DNA of 64,000 nucleotides from Paguma larvata (GCA_030068075.1 CM057826.1:58873312-58937311); one strand, 5' to 3'. Counted from the stretch's first letter, positions 11,334 to 23,337 are shown. Numbers and translations are program-made. Notes: a model not told the origin generated them from the sequence alone.

Positions 11334-13075
11334 ATTACTTTGTGGTCATTCTCTTAGCCAGCTAAGTGTAGCCAACTAATATGGTGTTACTCATGGTTAC
11401 CATTATTGATGTAGCCAGGCTGAAGAATCACACATCTGCGGTTCCTAGTGGTTGAGTCCTCTGGATGGAGGGTCATATAGTCACTGTCACCAGCAGTCGG
11501 ATCGTCATATATATATTGGAGGTCAGATCACTGAGTTCCTCAAATCGTCTAATCCTGATGGATAGATTTTGATGTATGAATGGTTGCCCAAAAGCATTTA
11601 AAACCCTTGAGAGGATCCAACACACTAGAGAGATTAATACGATCGATAATTCTAGGGAGAATAATAAACAAGGACTGAAAATTTCCCCAGAGCAGAGATT
11701 CCTCGAAGCCAATTAAGTCACTAATCGACTTACATGGATTCTGATCAGATCAGTTCACTTTCCTAATTCCATCTCCGTTTTTGTTCTCAGTCGTCTTACA
11801 AAAGCCCAACAGACGTAGCAGCGATCGCACAGCCTCCTGATTGGTTAGGGCAGCCTGAACCCGGCGACATAGTACTGTGCAGGAGGCAGTTACAGATGGG
11901 CTTCCGCCTTGACTAGGCTCTGCGAGGGGAGCAGTCAGGTAGTTTAATAGGAGCCATTTCTGTGGACGTAAAAGGAAAACAAAAGTAGCTCAAACAAATT
12001 ATAAATTCATTTTTTGAGTTTAGTGAGCAGCCAGTTGAGAAAATTTCTAGATCTGAGTTCGAAGCATTTTTAGATGATAAGATGAGGATGAGAGTTTCAG
12101 GCACATGGACTTTCCTGGTTTGCAGTTTGACTGTCTTTGATGATGTCATTGGGTGTTGAAGCTTCTTGAGTGGTGGCCCATACAGCAACAGACATAAAGA
12201 TCTAGTGTGATTTCTCTGAAGTCAAGTAGATAACAAAACCTTAGACAGTTAACAGGACTAGAATCTGATAATAGGTAGACTACAGTTTCCTATTCAAATA
12301 TAATTTGTTTATACTTCTCCCATTTTTATCAAAGGTACGTACAGTGAAACTAATTTATAAAAATTAAATCTAATCTTATTAAACTTGGATTGATTTAAGT
12401 GTGGTAAGAATATGATTCCATGCATATTCTCAAATAAGACATGCCACTCAAACTTTTGGCAATATCCAAGGGGTTTTATAGGCTTCCTAAAGTCAACCTT
12501 AGTTCTTTAAAATAACCTGGTAGTAAAGAATCTCAGATTAGACCTTTAAAGTCTATTTAGGCTAAGAGCGAAGTTAAGGATTTGTCTCATTGTGTCCTGT
12601 TATGAGGAGAACAGACTCTTATAGAGCTTATATAAATACATATATTGTCATGAAAAATAAGAATATTTAATAAGAGAGGCACCTGGGTGGCTCAGTTGGT
12701 TAAGTGCCTAACTTTTGATTTCAGCTCAGGTCATGATCTCAGTTTGTGAGTTCGAGCCCCACATCTGGCTCCACACTGACAGTGCAGTGCAGAGCCTGCT
12801 TGGGATTCTCTCTCTTTGCCTCTCTCTGCCCCTCCCCACCCCCCACACACATGCATGCTTACTCTCCCTCTCTCTCTCTCTCTCAAATAAACTTAAAGAA
12901 TATTTAGTAGGAGTTTCTGAATCCTAGAGGGATCAGGTAGGGAGGAAAAGGTAATGTTTCAACTTTTGTTTACAAAAGTATACTTTATCAACTTGCTATA
13001 AGATGTAAATAGCTTAGGAGAGAAAAGGGGATCCTTTAAATCTGGAAAATAAAACATTAACCATCAATATTTTAA
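11334..13075 (-). other. Provirus internal region, 3' part
   Basis: About 1.5 kb of AT-rich sequence with one SINE (12678-12895). Short minus-strand open stretches at 11473-11712 and 11913-12188 may be env-side remnants by position, but I recognise no domain. No obvious polypurine tract is seen next to the 3' LTR. Confidence 0.4.
12678..12895 (+). mobile_element. SINE, felid SINEC type
   Basis: Head aggcacctgggtggctcagt. Flanking target agaatatttaataagag / agaatatttagtaggag. Confidence 0.9.
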
Positions 13076-13142
13076 TGAAGTCATAAAAAATTATACTGAT
13101 ATGTTAGTTTCAGGTGTACAATATAGTGATTGAAAATTTTCT

Positions 13143-13332
13143 GGGCTGCCTGGGTGGCTCAGTCGGTTGAGCCTCTGACTCTTGATTTTGGCTCAGGTCA
13201 TGATCTCATAGTCATGGAATCCAGCGCCAAGTCTGGCTCCTCACTGGGCATGGAGCCTGCTTAAGATTCTCTCTCTCCCTCTGCCCCTCCGCTACTCATG
13301 CATGCTCTTGCTCTCTCTCAAAAATAAAACAA
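13143..13332 (+). mobile_element. SINE, felid SINEC type, in L1
   Basis: Head gctgcctgggtggctcagtc, tail ctctctctcaaaaataaaac. Confidence 0.87.
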
Positions 13333-13383
13333 CAACAAAAAAATATACATCACCCAGTGCTCATCACAAGTGCCCTCCTCAAT

Positions 13384-13468
13384 CCCCATCACCCATTCCC
13401 CCCATTCCCCCCATTCCCCCCATTTCCCCAATTCCCCCTATTCCCCCTATCCCCCCATCCACTTCCCC
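13384..13468 (-). repeat. G-rich L1 3'UTR tract, short tandem repeat of about 9-10 bp
   Basis: On the plus strand cccattcccc-type units are repeated about eight times with small changes. The minus strand carries many runs of four to six G. Confidence 0.75.
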
Positions 13469-13510
13469 TCTGATAACCCTCAGTTCTCTATAGTTAATAA
13501 TCTGTTTCTT

Positions 13511-13600
13511 AAGGGGGATCTGACTGACTCAATCAGTAGACCGTAAAACTCTCGATCATGGGGTTATGAGTTCAAGCCCCATATTGGGCATAATTAAAAG
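13511..13600 (+). mobile_element. Short CAN-SINE (tRNA-like head only)
   Basis: B-box-like gagttcaagccccatattgg followed by a short A-rich tail; about 90 bp. Confidence 0.6.
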
Positions 13601-13687
13601 AAAAAGAGACTCTATTTCTTGGTTTGTCTCTGCCTTTTTGTTTTCCTTTGCTCATTTGTGGTGGTCTTTTGTTTATTTGGTTTTTTT

Positions 13688-13893
13688 TCAATGTTCATTT
13701 ATTTTTGAGAGACAGAGCGAGATAGAACATGAGCAGGGGAGGGGCAGAGAGAGAGGGAGACACAGAATCCAAAGCAGGCTCCTGGCTCTGAGCTGTCAGC
13801 GCAGAGCCCGATGCGGGGCTCGAACTCATGGACCGTGAGATCATGACCTGAGCCAAAGTCAGATGCTTAACCGGCTGAGCCACCCAGGCGCCC
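13688..13893 (-). mobile_element. SINE, felid SINEC type, in L1
   Basis: Left ttcatttatttttgagagac, right ggctgagccacccaggcgcc. Confidence 0.9.
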
Positions 13894-14030
13894 CTGTTTG
13901 TTTGTTTTTTAAGTAGGCTTCATGCCCAGCAGGGAGCCCAATACTGGGCTTGAACTCATGACCCTGCGATCAAGACCTGAGCTGAGATCAAGAGTCGGAC
14001 ACTTAACCGACTAAGCCACCCAGGTGTCCT
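13894..14030 (-). mobile_element. SINE, short older CAN-SINE
   Basis: ttttttaagtaggcttcatg at the left, gactaagccacccaggtgtc at the right. It abuts the previous SINE. Confidence 0.75.
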
Positions 14031-14224
14031 TCATTGGCTTTGTTTCTAAAATTTCACATATTAGTGGAATCGTATGGTATTTGTCTAATTTATTTTGCTT
14101 AGCATTATACTCTCTAGCTCTATCCGTGTCATTGCAAATGGCAAGATTTCATCCTTTTTTGGCCAAATAATATTCCATTGTATATACACTATACCACTTC
14201 TTCTTTACCCATTCATTTATTTTT

Positions 14225-14437
14225 TAATAATTTTTTTAATGTTTATTTTTGAGAGAGAGGGAGAAAGAGCGTGAGTTGGAGAGGGGCAGATGGAGAGGGA
14301 GACACAAAATCTGAAGCAGACTCCAGGTTCTGAGCTGTCAGCACAGAGCCCAGTGTGGGGCTCAAACTCATGAACTGTGAGTTCATGACCTGAGCGGAAG
14401 TCGGATGCTTAACTGACTGAGCCACCCAGGTGCCCCT
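14225..14437 (-). mobile_element. SINE, felid SINEC type, in L1
   Basis: Left ttttttaatgtttatttttg, right gactgagccacccaggtgcc. Confidence 0.9.
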
Positions 14438-14715
14438 ATCCATTCATCTAGTGATGTAACTTGGGCTGTTTCCATAATTTGGCTATTGTAAATAATGGTG
14501 CTATAAACATAAGGGTGCGTGTTTCTTGGAATTCATGTATTTTTTGGGTAGATATCTAGTGGTACAATTTCTGAATCATAGGGTAGTTCTATTTTTAACT
14601 TTTTGAGGAACCTCTATACTCTTTTCCACTTGGCTGTACCAGTTTGCATTCCCACCATCAGTGCAAGAGGGTTCCTTTTTCTCCATATCCTCACCAACAC
14701 TTGTTGTTTCTTGTG

Positions 14716-14837
14716 GGTTTTTTTTAGTTTTTATTTATTTAATCATTTACGGAATCTCCGCATCCACCTGGATCTCAAAGTCACGACCCTAAGATCAAGA
14801 GTCACACGCTCTACCCAGTGAGCCAGTCAGGCGCCCC
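14716..14837 (-). mobile_element. SINE, short older CAN-SINE, in L1
   Basis: tttttttagtttttatttat at the left, agtgagccagtcaggcgccc at the right. Confidence 0.7.
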
Positions 14838-15280
14838 ATTCTTGTGTTTTTTTTTTAGCCATTCTGACAGGTGTGAGATGATACCTCATTGTAGTTTTGA
14901 TTTGCATTTTTAATTCGTATTTATCATCAGCCTCATCAGTTTATTCAGAGACCTGTAATTTTGTTTTGCTTCATCTTGGGTTAGCAGCTTTGTGAATCAC
15001 CTTTCCATTAGATGTTTAGAAATTCTTACCTAGGTCAGTGTTAGGATTTAAAGTCATCAGAAACCTGTATTCTAGAGTACTTGTCAGGGTCCTTTCCATG
15101 AGTCTTTTTAAAGATGAAGCTGTTTCGCCTGTAGTTGATTGTAAATGCTTCCAGAGAAAAATAAAGAGTAAAACAATAAATGTCTGTGAATGAAGAGACT
15201 TAAAAATAGCTTTGGTTAAGGATCTGGTAAGACAGCAAAAAAACGATGCAGTTAAGAAGCAAATTGTTATTTTAGTACAC

Positions 15281-15336
15281 AACTTGAGCTGAAATCAAGA
15301 GCCAGACGTTTAACCGAGTGAGCCACCTAGCTGCTC
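15281..15336 (-). mobile_element. SINE fragment
   Basis: Only the tRNA-like head is left (gagccagacgtttaaccgag, gagccacctagctgctcc). Confidence 0.6.
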
Positions 15337-15404
15337 CTAAAATAAAATCTTTAAAAATACAAAAAAGAACTTAATTTGGTGAAGTTCATTAAAAACGTCA
15401 AAAG

Positions 15405-15600
15405 AGGGGCGCCTGGGTGGCTCAGTCAGTTAGGCGTCCAACTTTGGCTCAGGTCGTGATCTCTCGGTTCATGAGTTCCGGCCCCTCATCCACCTCTCTG
15501 CTGCCAGCACAGAGCCCACTTTAGATCCTCTGTCCCCCTCTCTGCCCCTCGCCCCTCACTCATGCTCTCTCTCTCTCTCAAAAACCAAAAAATTAGCATT
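15405..15600 (+). mobile_element. SINE, felid SINEC type
   Basis: Head aggggcgcctgggtggctca, tail ctctctctctctcaaaaacc. Confidence 0.9.
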
Positions 15601-15994
15601 TTTAAAACGTGTCAAAAGATTTAAAACACTCGATCAAATAGGATAACAGTTTCACTGTGAAACTGTACTTAATTATCCATTCAAAGTAACAATTTAAAGA
15701 TTTCAAAGGCAAATACAGAAAGTTGTATATTTGTAAAAACCTTAGCTCTTTTAATGGAGAAGACTAAGGTTTTTTGAAGTAATCAAAAGCATGATAAAGA
15801 CAACATGAACCATAGGAAATTATTTTGATAAAATATAGAATCTTTGTTTTCTAAGCAAACTGCTTAAAAGTCAAAGGAAACCCTTTCATGATCTTATCAA
15901 GAGTAGACCAATAGTCTAAGAAAACTTTGTTCTTTTAGCATATGAAAGAAAATTAGGTGATAGTTTTATATGAATACACTATAAAGCTTTTTTA

Positions 15995-16203
15995 AAAATT
16001 TTTTTAATGTTTACTTATTTTTGAGAGGGAGAGACAGAGTGAGTGGAGGAGGACAGAGATAGAGAGAGACACAGAATCCAAAACGGGCTCTAGGCTCTAA
16101 GCTGTCACCACAGAGCCTGATGCGGGGCTTGAACTCACAAGCCATGAGATCATGACCTGAGCTGAAGTTAGACGCTCAAATGACTGAGCCTCCCAGGTGC
16201 CCC
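15995..16203 (-). mobile_element. SINE, felid SINEC type
   Basis: Left tttttttaatgtttacttat, right gactgagcctcccaggtgcc. Confidence 0.88.
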
Positions 16204-16691
16204 TAAAGCTTATTTTTTAAAACCCTTATGGTAAATCTATTCAGTTTTACTCAGCTTTGACCTCATAATGTAAAATTTCTTTTCCACAAAGCTTCTGCAA
16301 CTTTCTGTATCCATTTAGGCTCTATCCCATTCTTTTTTACTTTCTTATTCTGGAACAAACATTTTACTTCAGACAACAATACTCTCTTTCTCCATAATGA
16401 AGAAACATCCTTTCTTCTTTGCATATTCTATAAACACATAAACACACCTGATTTTCTTCCCACATTTTGTATACGAAATTGGATCCTTTTAAACTGTCTC
16501 TAATAGATTTATTGTTACGTATTGATTATAAATTTTAATATTAGTGATCCTTACCTTCCAGTGAAAACTAAGGCACAGACAGTTGTGAACTTTCATATAT
16601 TAGCATCCCATAGGTTAGCAAACTTATAAATACATAGTTATAAAAACTTAGGATTTTTAGAGACATATGTTTTTCATAGTATAATTTTTCC

Positions 16692-16892
16692 TTTTTTTTA
16701 AGTTTATTTATTTATTTTGAGAGACACAGAGACAGCATCAGTAGGGGAGGGGAAGAGAGAGAGAATACCAAGCAGGCTCTGAACTGCAGCACAGAACCTG
16801 GTGCAAGGCTCAAACCCACGAAGCTGCGAGATCATGACCTGAGCCAAAACCAAGAGTCAGATGCTTAGCTGAATGAGCCACCCAAGAGTCCC
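16692..16892 (-). mobile_element. SINE, felid SINEC type
   Basis: Left tttttttaagtttatttatt, right gaatgagccacccaagagtc. Confidence 0.87.
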
Positions 16893-16974
16893 TCATAGTG
16901 CAGTTTTTTAATGTGGCAAAAATATTTATTAATACACCCAAATATCTTTTGTCTCTGTAAAAATTAAAATGCCA

Positions 16975-17165
16975 GAGCACCTGGGTGGCTCAGTCGGTTG
17001 AACATCTGACTTCGGCTCAGGTCATTATCTTACAATTCATGGGTTCAAGACCCACATTGGGCTCTCTGCTATCAGTCTAGAGCCCGCTTTGGATCCTCTG
17101 TTCCCCCTCTCTCTCTCTGCACTTTCTCTAGTCTCTCTTGCTCAAAAATAAATAAACATTAAAAC
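16975..17165 (+). mobile_element. SINE, felid SINEC type
   Basis: Head agagcacctgggtggctcag, tail ttgctcaaaaataaataaac. It is opposite to the SINE at 16692. Confidence 0.88.
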
Positions 17166-17521
17166 AAATTAAAATGCCAAAACCAGATAAGCATGTTAAG
17201 CAATCCATGTCTCAGTATATTATCTTATTTGAGAATGACATATATTCAATGAATGTTCATTATAGAGTTTAACTTAATGTAAACTTTTATTTAAGTTTAT
17301 TTAAATTACTTGTTTTTAACAATTATGCTTAGACACGAAACACTTTATTTTTCTAGTTGATAAATTTTGCAACATAAATATAGCATCTGCTTGTTTGACT
17401 AGTGAACCCAGGTAAAAAAAGTTGTGTGTTTGCATTACATTTATGTTGACAATTCTGAATACATGCCTGTATTTACTAAACCAACAAACTTAAACTACTT
17501 TCTGTTTATCAGAGATTATCC

Positions 17522-17625
17522 CAGAGGCCCCTGGCTGGCTCAGTTAGTGGAGCGTGCGACTCTTGACCTTGAGGTTGTGAGTTCGAGCGCCACATTGGTT
17601 ATAGAGATTATTTTTTCAAATGTTA
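17522..17625 (+). mobile_element. Short CAN-SINE (tRNA-like head)
   Basis: Head aggcccctggctggctcagt with B-box gtgagttcgagcgccacat; no CT-rich body. Confidence 0.65.
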
Positions 17626-17764
17626 AAAATAAAACGATCATCCCATATCATGTGAACTTGGAAAACATTTGGGTTAGATTATGTATTTCTGAGAGTTTTA
17701 GGAATACTTAATTTATACAGGTGTTTCTTTTCTTTTAGCCAATTAAACAGAACTCTTTTTTTAA

Positions 17765-17937
17765 CACTTTTTTTAAGTGTTTATTTATTTATTAGGGGGG
17801 AAGGGCAGAGAGAAAAGGAGTTAGAGAATCCCATGCAGGCTCCACGTTGTTGGCGCAGAGCCTGACATGGGGCTTGATCATGACCTGAGCCAAAATCAAG
17901 AGTCAAATGCTTAACTGACTGAGCTGCCCAGGCACCC
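17765..17937 (-). mobile_element. SINE, felid SINEC type, shortened
   Basis: Left ttaagtgtttatttatttat, right gactgagctgcccaggcacc. Confidence 0.82.
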
Positions 17938-18794
17938 CTAAATAGAACTCTTTTAAAAATATCACCTATACATAATATACATATATAGATAGACATAAAC
18001 ATACAGGCACACAGAGATCTTACATTTTCATATCTTGAAATTTTTACTGTGTCTCAGGTACAATAATGCAAAACTCAAAAGAAGTTGAATCCAAATTGTG
18101 TTTGGCAGAGGGACTAAGTAAAGGTTGCCTGGTTAGATGGCCATAGTTTTTACTAAACCTTTTTTATTTGCATGCTATAAAGATTCTTTTTCAGAAGCTA
18201 TTTTTGGAGTCCTCTAGTCTTTTAGAAGCTTCTACATACAAAGCATGCATTCCATTATCTGTGAGTTTTGATCCTCTCTTTTCAAGGGTACTGTTTAAGC
18301 TGGAGTTATCTATGTTAAATAGCTTCCAAATGGGCCACTACAATTCCAGATTATCTGGAAATTCACACATTTCCAAAAATACAAAAGATCCCTGTCCATA
18401 ATGGCTATACATATAAGAGGGAGGAGCCTTTACAGGACATACAGAAAGAGTTTTAGACCAGATAGAACCCATCTTTACCTTTAGATTCCCTAACACAAAT
18501 AATCTATGGGAGCCTTAGTGATCTTACCTAAGGGATCCATGGCCTAAAATCCAGAGAACCATGTGTTTTTTCCCTTATATACAGAGAGAGATTTACCAAG
18601 AAGCTTCAGCAAACAAAACCAGAAAACATATGTGACAATGAAGCTGGAGAGCCCAGAACACAGATACTGGAGCTCCAATCAAGAGAGATGTACCCTGAAA
18701 CTCCAGGGTCAATGAGAAATCAGTGAGCCCAGTGTACTGTGTGGGTATAGCACCTGGTTGCTCACCGGCCTTGGAGTCATTGGGTAATTTCTTT

Positions 18795-18814
18795 GGATCC
18801 CACTTCTGACACCA
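18795..18814 (-). other. Retroviral primer binding site, tRNA-Leu type
   Basis: The minus strand reads TGGTGTCAGAAGTGGGATCC, matching the 3' end of a tRNA-Leu (TGGTGTCAG...GTGGGATTC). It lies 5 nt from the LTR end, as expected for a minus-strand primer site. Confidence 0.7.
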
Positions 18815-18819
18815 CAGAG

Positions 18820-19256
18820 TGTCAAAAATTCAGGAAAAAAAAAAAAAAGAATACATAAAACCAATGAATCCCTGAAGTACTGTTAGTAAAAATTAATTGT
18901 GCTTACACCAAAAGACAGTTTACAAGCCAGAGGCTCTCAAACCAAAACATAGAATGAGGCTCCGTGGTATATTGTTATAAACCAGTTTATGTGGTGTAGA
19001 GGCAGTGACTGGTTACAGTATTAGAATTTTCTTAAATGAAAGGGAACTGGCTAGTGGTTACCTCATATCAGTTTGGGGATCAATTTAAGTTTCATTTTTG
19101 ATTTTCAGAGGCACAGGCAAGAAGAAGTGTCCCAGGTCACGTTAGCCTCACTTGCTTACAAAATAAGCTAAATTAAACTTTGCCTGTATGACTCAACTGG
19201 TTTCATCTACCCAAAGAGTTTTTAAGTCTGGTCTTTATTTGTATTTGATTTTAATA
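18820..19256 (-). repeat. 5' LTR of the provirus
   Basis: About 437 bp. On the minus strand it starts TATTAAAATCAAATAC (the expected TG is mutated) and ends TTTTTGACA. Colinear matches to the other LTR include caaaagacagtttacaagcc and gattttcagaggcacaggca. Confidence 0.75.
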
Positions 19257-19315
19257 AGAGTTAGAAAAAATTATCTCTGTGATAAGGACTTGTAAGAGCT
19301 ACTCGCTTTGCAACT

Positions 19316-19521
19316 TTTTTTTTTTTTAGTTTATTTATTTATTTAGAGAGAGTGACAGCAAGCAGGGGAGGGGCAAGGGGGGGATAGAGAGAATCCCAAG
19401 CAGGCTCTTCACTGTCAGAGCAAAGCCCGATGGAGGACTTGAACTCAAGAAACGTGAGATCATGATCTGAGCCAAAATCAAGAGTCAGATGCTTAACTGA
19501 TTGAGTCACCCAGGCGCCCCT
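19316..19521 (-). mobile_element. SINE, felid SINEC type, in L1 3'UTR
   Basis: Left agtttatttatttatttaga, right gattgagtcacccaggcgcc. The target (ctcgctttgcaac / ctccactttgcagc) is partly duplicated. Confidence 0.88.
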
Positions 19522-20196
19522 CCACTTTGCAGCTTTCATATACAAAATACAGTATTGTTAACTATAGTCTTCATGCTGTACATTATATCCCCATGACTTA
19601 TTTATTTTATGATGGGAAGTTTGTATCTTTTGACCACCTTCACCCATTTCACCTACCCCTCATCCCTATTACTGGCAACCACCAATCTGTTCTCTGTGTG
19701 CAGAGACCTCAAGGTCTATCTCTCCTGTTGCAAATAGCAAGATTTTATTATTTTCTATGAATGAATAGTATTTCATTGTGTGTGTACACACACCACATAT
19801 TCTTTATCCATTCATTCATTGATTACACAGGTTGTTTCCATATATTGATTATTATAAATAATGCTACAGTGAACATTGTAGTGCATATCTTTTTAAGTTA
19901 GTGTACCAACCCATAAGTGGAATTGCTGGATCATATGGTAGTTTTATGTCTAATTTTTAGAAAACCTCCATACTATTCTCCAGTGGCTGCATCAATTTAC
20001 ATTCCCACAAATAGTGTGTGAGGGTTCCTTTTTCTCTTCATCCTCACCAACACATGCTGTTTCTTGTCTTTTGATAATAGCCATTCTAGCAGGTGTGAGG
20101 TGATATCTCATCATGGTTTTGATTTGGATTTCCCCGATGATTAGTGATGTCGATCATGTTTTCATATACTTTTTAGCCATCTGTCTTTGAAAAAAT

Positions 20197-20398
20197 GGGA
20201 CACCTGTGTGGCTTAGTCAGTTAAGTGTCTGACTCCTGATTTTGGCCCAGGTCATGATCTCATGGTTGGTGGGATCAAGCACTGCATCAGGCTCTTCGCT
20301 GACAATGTGGAGCCTGCTTGGGATTCTGTCTCTCCCTCTCTCTCTGCCTGTTTCCTGCTTGCTCATTCTCTCTCAAAAATAAATAAACTTTAAAAAAA
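20197..20398 (+). mobile_element. SINE, felid SINEC type, in L1
   Basis: Head gggacacctgtgtggcttag, tail tctctcaaaaataaataaac. Confidence 0.87.
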
Positions 20399-20837
20399 GA
20401 GGAAGAAAAAATGTCTGGTGAGGTTCTCTGGCCGTTTTTTAATCAGATTTATTTTTGCTATTGAGTTGTAGGAGTTTTTAAATAAATTTTGGATTTTAAC
20501 CCCTTATTATATATGATTTGCAAATATTTTCTTCCATTCAATAATTTGCTTTTCTTTCTTTTTCTTTTTCTTTTTCTTTCTTTCTTTCTTTTTTTTTTTT
20601 TTTAGAATTTCCTTGCTGTATAGAAGATTTTCAGTTTGATATAGTCCTGTTTATTTTTTATTGTTTTACTTTTGTTGCCTTTGCTTTTGGTGTCAGATCC
20701 AAAAAAATCCTCACCAAGACCAATGTCATGGAGCTGACTGCCTGTGTTTTCCTCTAGGAGTTTAATGGTTTCAGGTCTTACATTCAAGCCTTTTTATCCA
20801 TTTCAAGTTAATTTTATATATAAGATAGTTATCTAGT

Positions 20838-21063
20838 TTTTTTTTAATTTTTTTTAAATGTTTGTTTATTTTGAGAGAGAGAGAGAGAGAGACAGATCAT
20901 GAGCAGGGGAAGGGCAGAGAGAGATGGAGACACAGAATCTGAAGTGGGCTCCAGGCTCCAAGCTGTCAGCACAAAGCCCGATATGGGTCTCAAACTCACA
21001 AGGCGTGAGATCATGACCTGAGCCAAAGTCAGGTGCTTAACCAATTGAGCCATCCAGGTGCCC
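20838..21063 (-). mobile_element. SINE, felid SINEC type, in L1
   Basis: Right end aattgagccatccaggtgcc. Flank gatagttatctagttttt / gatagttatctagttttc is duplicated. Confidence 0.9.
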
Positions 21064-21165
21064 CGATAGTTATCTAGTTTTCATTCTTTTCCGAGTGGCT
21101 ATTCAGTTTTCCCAGCAGCATTTACTGAACAGACTGTCCTTCCTAGTTTAAATATTTCTCTCTTT

Positions 21166-21376
21166 TTTTTTTTAACGTTTATTTATTTTTGAGAGACATA
21201 GAGACAGAGTATGAGCAGGTGAAGGGCAGAGAGAGAGGGAGACACAGAATCCGAAGCAGGCTCCAGGCTCCGAGCTGTCAGCACAGAGCCCAACGTGGGG
21301 CTCGAACTCACAGACTGCGAGATCATGACCTGAGCTGAGGTCAGCCGCTTAACCAACTGAGCCACCCCGGCGCCCC
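21166..21376 (-). mobile_element. SINE, felid SINEC type, in L1
   Basis: Left ttttaacgtttatttatttt, right aactgagccaccccggcgcc. Flank ctgtccttcc occurs on both sides. Confidence 0.88.
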
Positions 21377-21990
21377 TGTCCTTCCCATTTTATATCCTTG
21401 GGTCCTTTGTCATAACTTAATTGACCATATATGTTTAGGCTCTCTGTTCTCTTCCATTGATTTTTGTGACTGTTTTTATGCCAACACCATACAGGTTTTG
21501 ATTATTTTAGCCCTGTGATATAGTTAAAAATCAAGGACTATGATGCCTTTGAGTTTGTTCTTTTTTTCTCAAGATTGCAGTTGCTATTTGAAGTCTTTTG
21601 TGTTTCCCTACAAATTTTAGGGTTGTTGGTTCTATATCTATAAAAAATGATATTAGAATTTTGATAAGTATTATATTAAATATTTAGATTGCTTTGGGTA
21701 GTGTGGACATTTTAACAATATTCTAAGCCATGAGCATGAAATATCCTTCCATTTAATTGTGTTGTCTTAATTTTCTTTCATCAGTGTCTTATAGATTTCA
21801 GTGTATGGGTGTTTTACCTCCTTGGTTAAATTTATTCCTAGATATTATATTCTTTTTCATACAATTGTAAATGGAATTGTGTTCTTAATTTCTCTTTCTG
21901 ATAGTTTGTTATTAGTGTGTAGAAACTTTTTTGCATATTTTGTATCCTGCAACTTTCCTTAATTTGTTTATTAGTTCTAACATGCTGTGA

Positions 21991-21994
<4 letters not shown>

Positions 21995-22041
<47 letters not shown>
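21995..22041. repeat. (TG)n microsatellite inside L1
   Basis: About 22 TG units. Confidence 0.95.
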
Positions 22042-22043
<2 letters not shown>

Positions 22044-22823
22044 GCATCTTTAGGGTTTTCTACATTTCGTATCATGCCATCTCCAAATAGTGGTCATTTT
22101 CTTCTTGCTTTCTAATTTAGATGCTTTTTTTTCCCTTGCCTAATTGCTCTAGCTAGGACTTCTAGTACTGTGTTAAAAAAAAAAAAACTGGAAAGAATGG
22201 GCATCCTTGTCTTATTCCTGATGTTAAAAGCACTGTTAAGTGTGATATTAGCTGCGGGGTTGTCATATTATGACCTTTATATGTTGAGGTAGAAGGTATG
22301 TTCCTTCTATGGCCACTTCGTTGAGTTTCTTTTTTTTCATGAATGGATGTTGAATTTTGTCAAATGCTTCTTCTGCATCCATTCAATCATAGGATTTTTA
22401 TCCTTCACTCTGTTAATGGTGTGTACCATGATTGATTTGTGGATGTTGCACATCGTTGCACCCCTAGTATGTATCCCACTTGATCATGCATGTGATCCTT
22501 TCCATGTATTGTCGAATTTGGTTTGCTAATGTTTTGTTGAGGATTTCTGCATCTATATTCATCAGTGATACTGGCCTGTAATTTTCTTTTATTATGGAAT
22601 CTTCATCTGACTCTGGTCTTAGGGTAATACTGGCCTCATAACATGAGTTTGGAAGTATTCTCTCCTCTTCAGTTTTTCAGAAGAGTTTGAGAAAGATTGG
22701 TATTAATTCTTAGGATGGTAGAAGTCACCAGTGAAGTCATCTGGTCCTGGACTTTTATTTCTTGGGAGGTTTTTTGGTTTGGTTTGGTTTTGTCGTTGTT
22801 GTTGTTTGGAGGTTTTTTGTTTT

Positions 22824-23023
22824 GTTTTGTTTTGTTTTTTATTATTTTTGAGAGACATAGAGACAGAGTGTGAACAAGGGAAGGGCAGAGAGAGAGGGAG
22901 ATATAGTATCCGAAGCAGGCTCCAGGCTCTGAGCCGTCAGCACAGAGCCCGACGTGGGGCTCGAACTCACAGACCGCGAGATCATGACCTAAGCTGAAGT
23001 CGGACGCTCAACCGACTGAGCCA
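22824..23023 (-). mobile_element. SINE, felid SINEC type, in L1
   Basis: It has the standard body and ends gaccgactgagcca. Target tttggaggtttt occurs at 22806 and 23024. Confidence 0.9.
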
Positions 23024-23337
23024 TTTGGAGGTTTTCGATTACTGATCAGTCACCTTCCTAGCAATTGGCATATTCAGATTTTCCGTTTCTTCATTATTCA
23101 GTCTTCTAAGGTTGTGTGTTTATAGTAATTTTTTCTTTTCGACCAGGTGGCCCAATTTGTTCTGTGCTCGTATTTCCATGGTATCAGTAATGTCTCCTTC
23201 TTCATTTCCGATTTTATTTGATTCTTTTTCTTTTTTTCTTGGTGAGATTAAGTCTAGTTAATGGTTTGCCATTTTAATCTTTCCAAAGAACCAGCTCTTA
23301 GTTTCATTGATCCTTTCTATTGTCTTTTTAGTTGTTT

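Larger units (their letters stand above)
13076..14935 (-). mobile_element. 5'-truncated L1 (3' end), inside the provirus
   Basis: This is antisense L1 3'UTR and ORF2 end: ttccattgtatatacacta at 14171, then gctattgtaaataatggtgc at 14481 and tcttttccacttggctgta at 14619. It contains the C-rich (minus-strand G-rich) 3'UTR tract at 13384-13468. SINEs interrupt it at 13143, 13511, 13688, 13894, 14225 and 14716. Confidence 0.75.
14936..18794 (-). other. Provirus internal region, 5' part
   Basis: AT-rich, non-coding in its present state. It is interrupted by SINEs at 15281, 15405, 15995, 16692, 16975, 17522 and 17765. The part next to the primer site (18000-18794) would be leader and gag by position; no intact frame is seen. 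Confidence 0.4.
10494..19256 (-). mobile_element. Endogenous retrovirus provirus (two LTRs, internal region), inactive
   Basis: Two copies of an LTR of about 430 bp (10494-11333 including two SINEs, and 18820-19256) flank 7.5 kb. Both are in minus orientation, so the 5' LTR is at the high-coordinate end, next to a primer binding site at 18795-18814. The element interrupts an L1 3'UTR, which resumes on the other side. The flanks share (c)agag as a target duplication. The internal region has no long open frame and is interrupted by a truncated L1 (13076-14935) and about a dozen SINEs. The class is uncertain: a tRNA-Leu primer is typical of ERV-L, while a 4-bp duplication favours class I. Confidence 0.75.

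Noticed and set aside
11473..12188. Possible intact retroviral env frame in the provirus
   Set aside because: Only short stretches of 79 and 91 codons in separate pieces, with no recognisable domain; the element is decayed.
17522..17625. Possible tRNA gene (A- and B-box-like sequence)
   Set aside because: It is the head of a short CAN-SINE; there is no proper acceptor stem and similar heads recur throughout.
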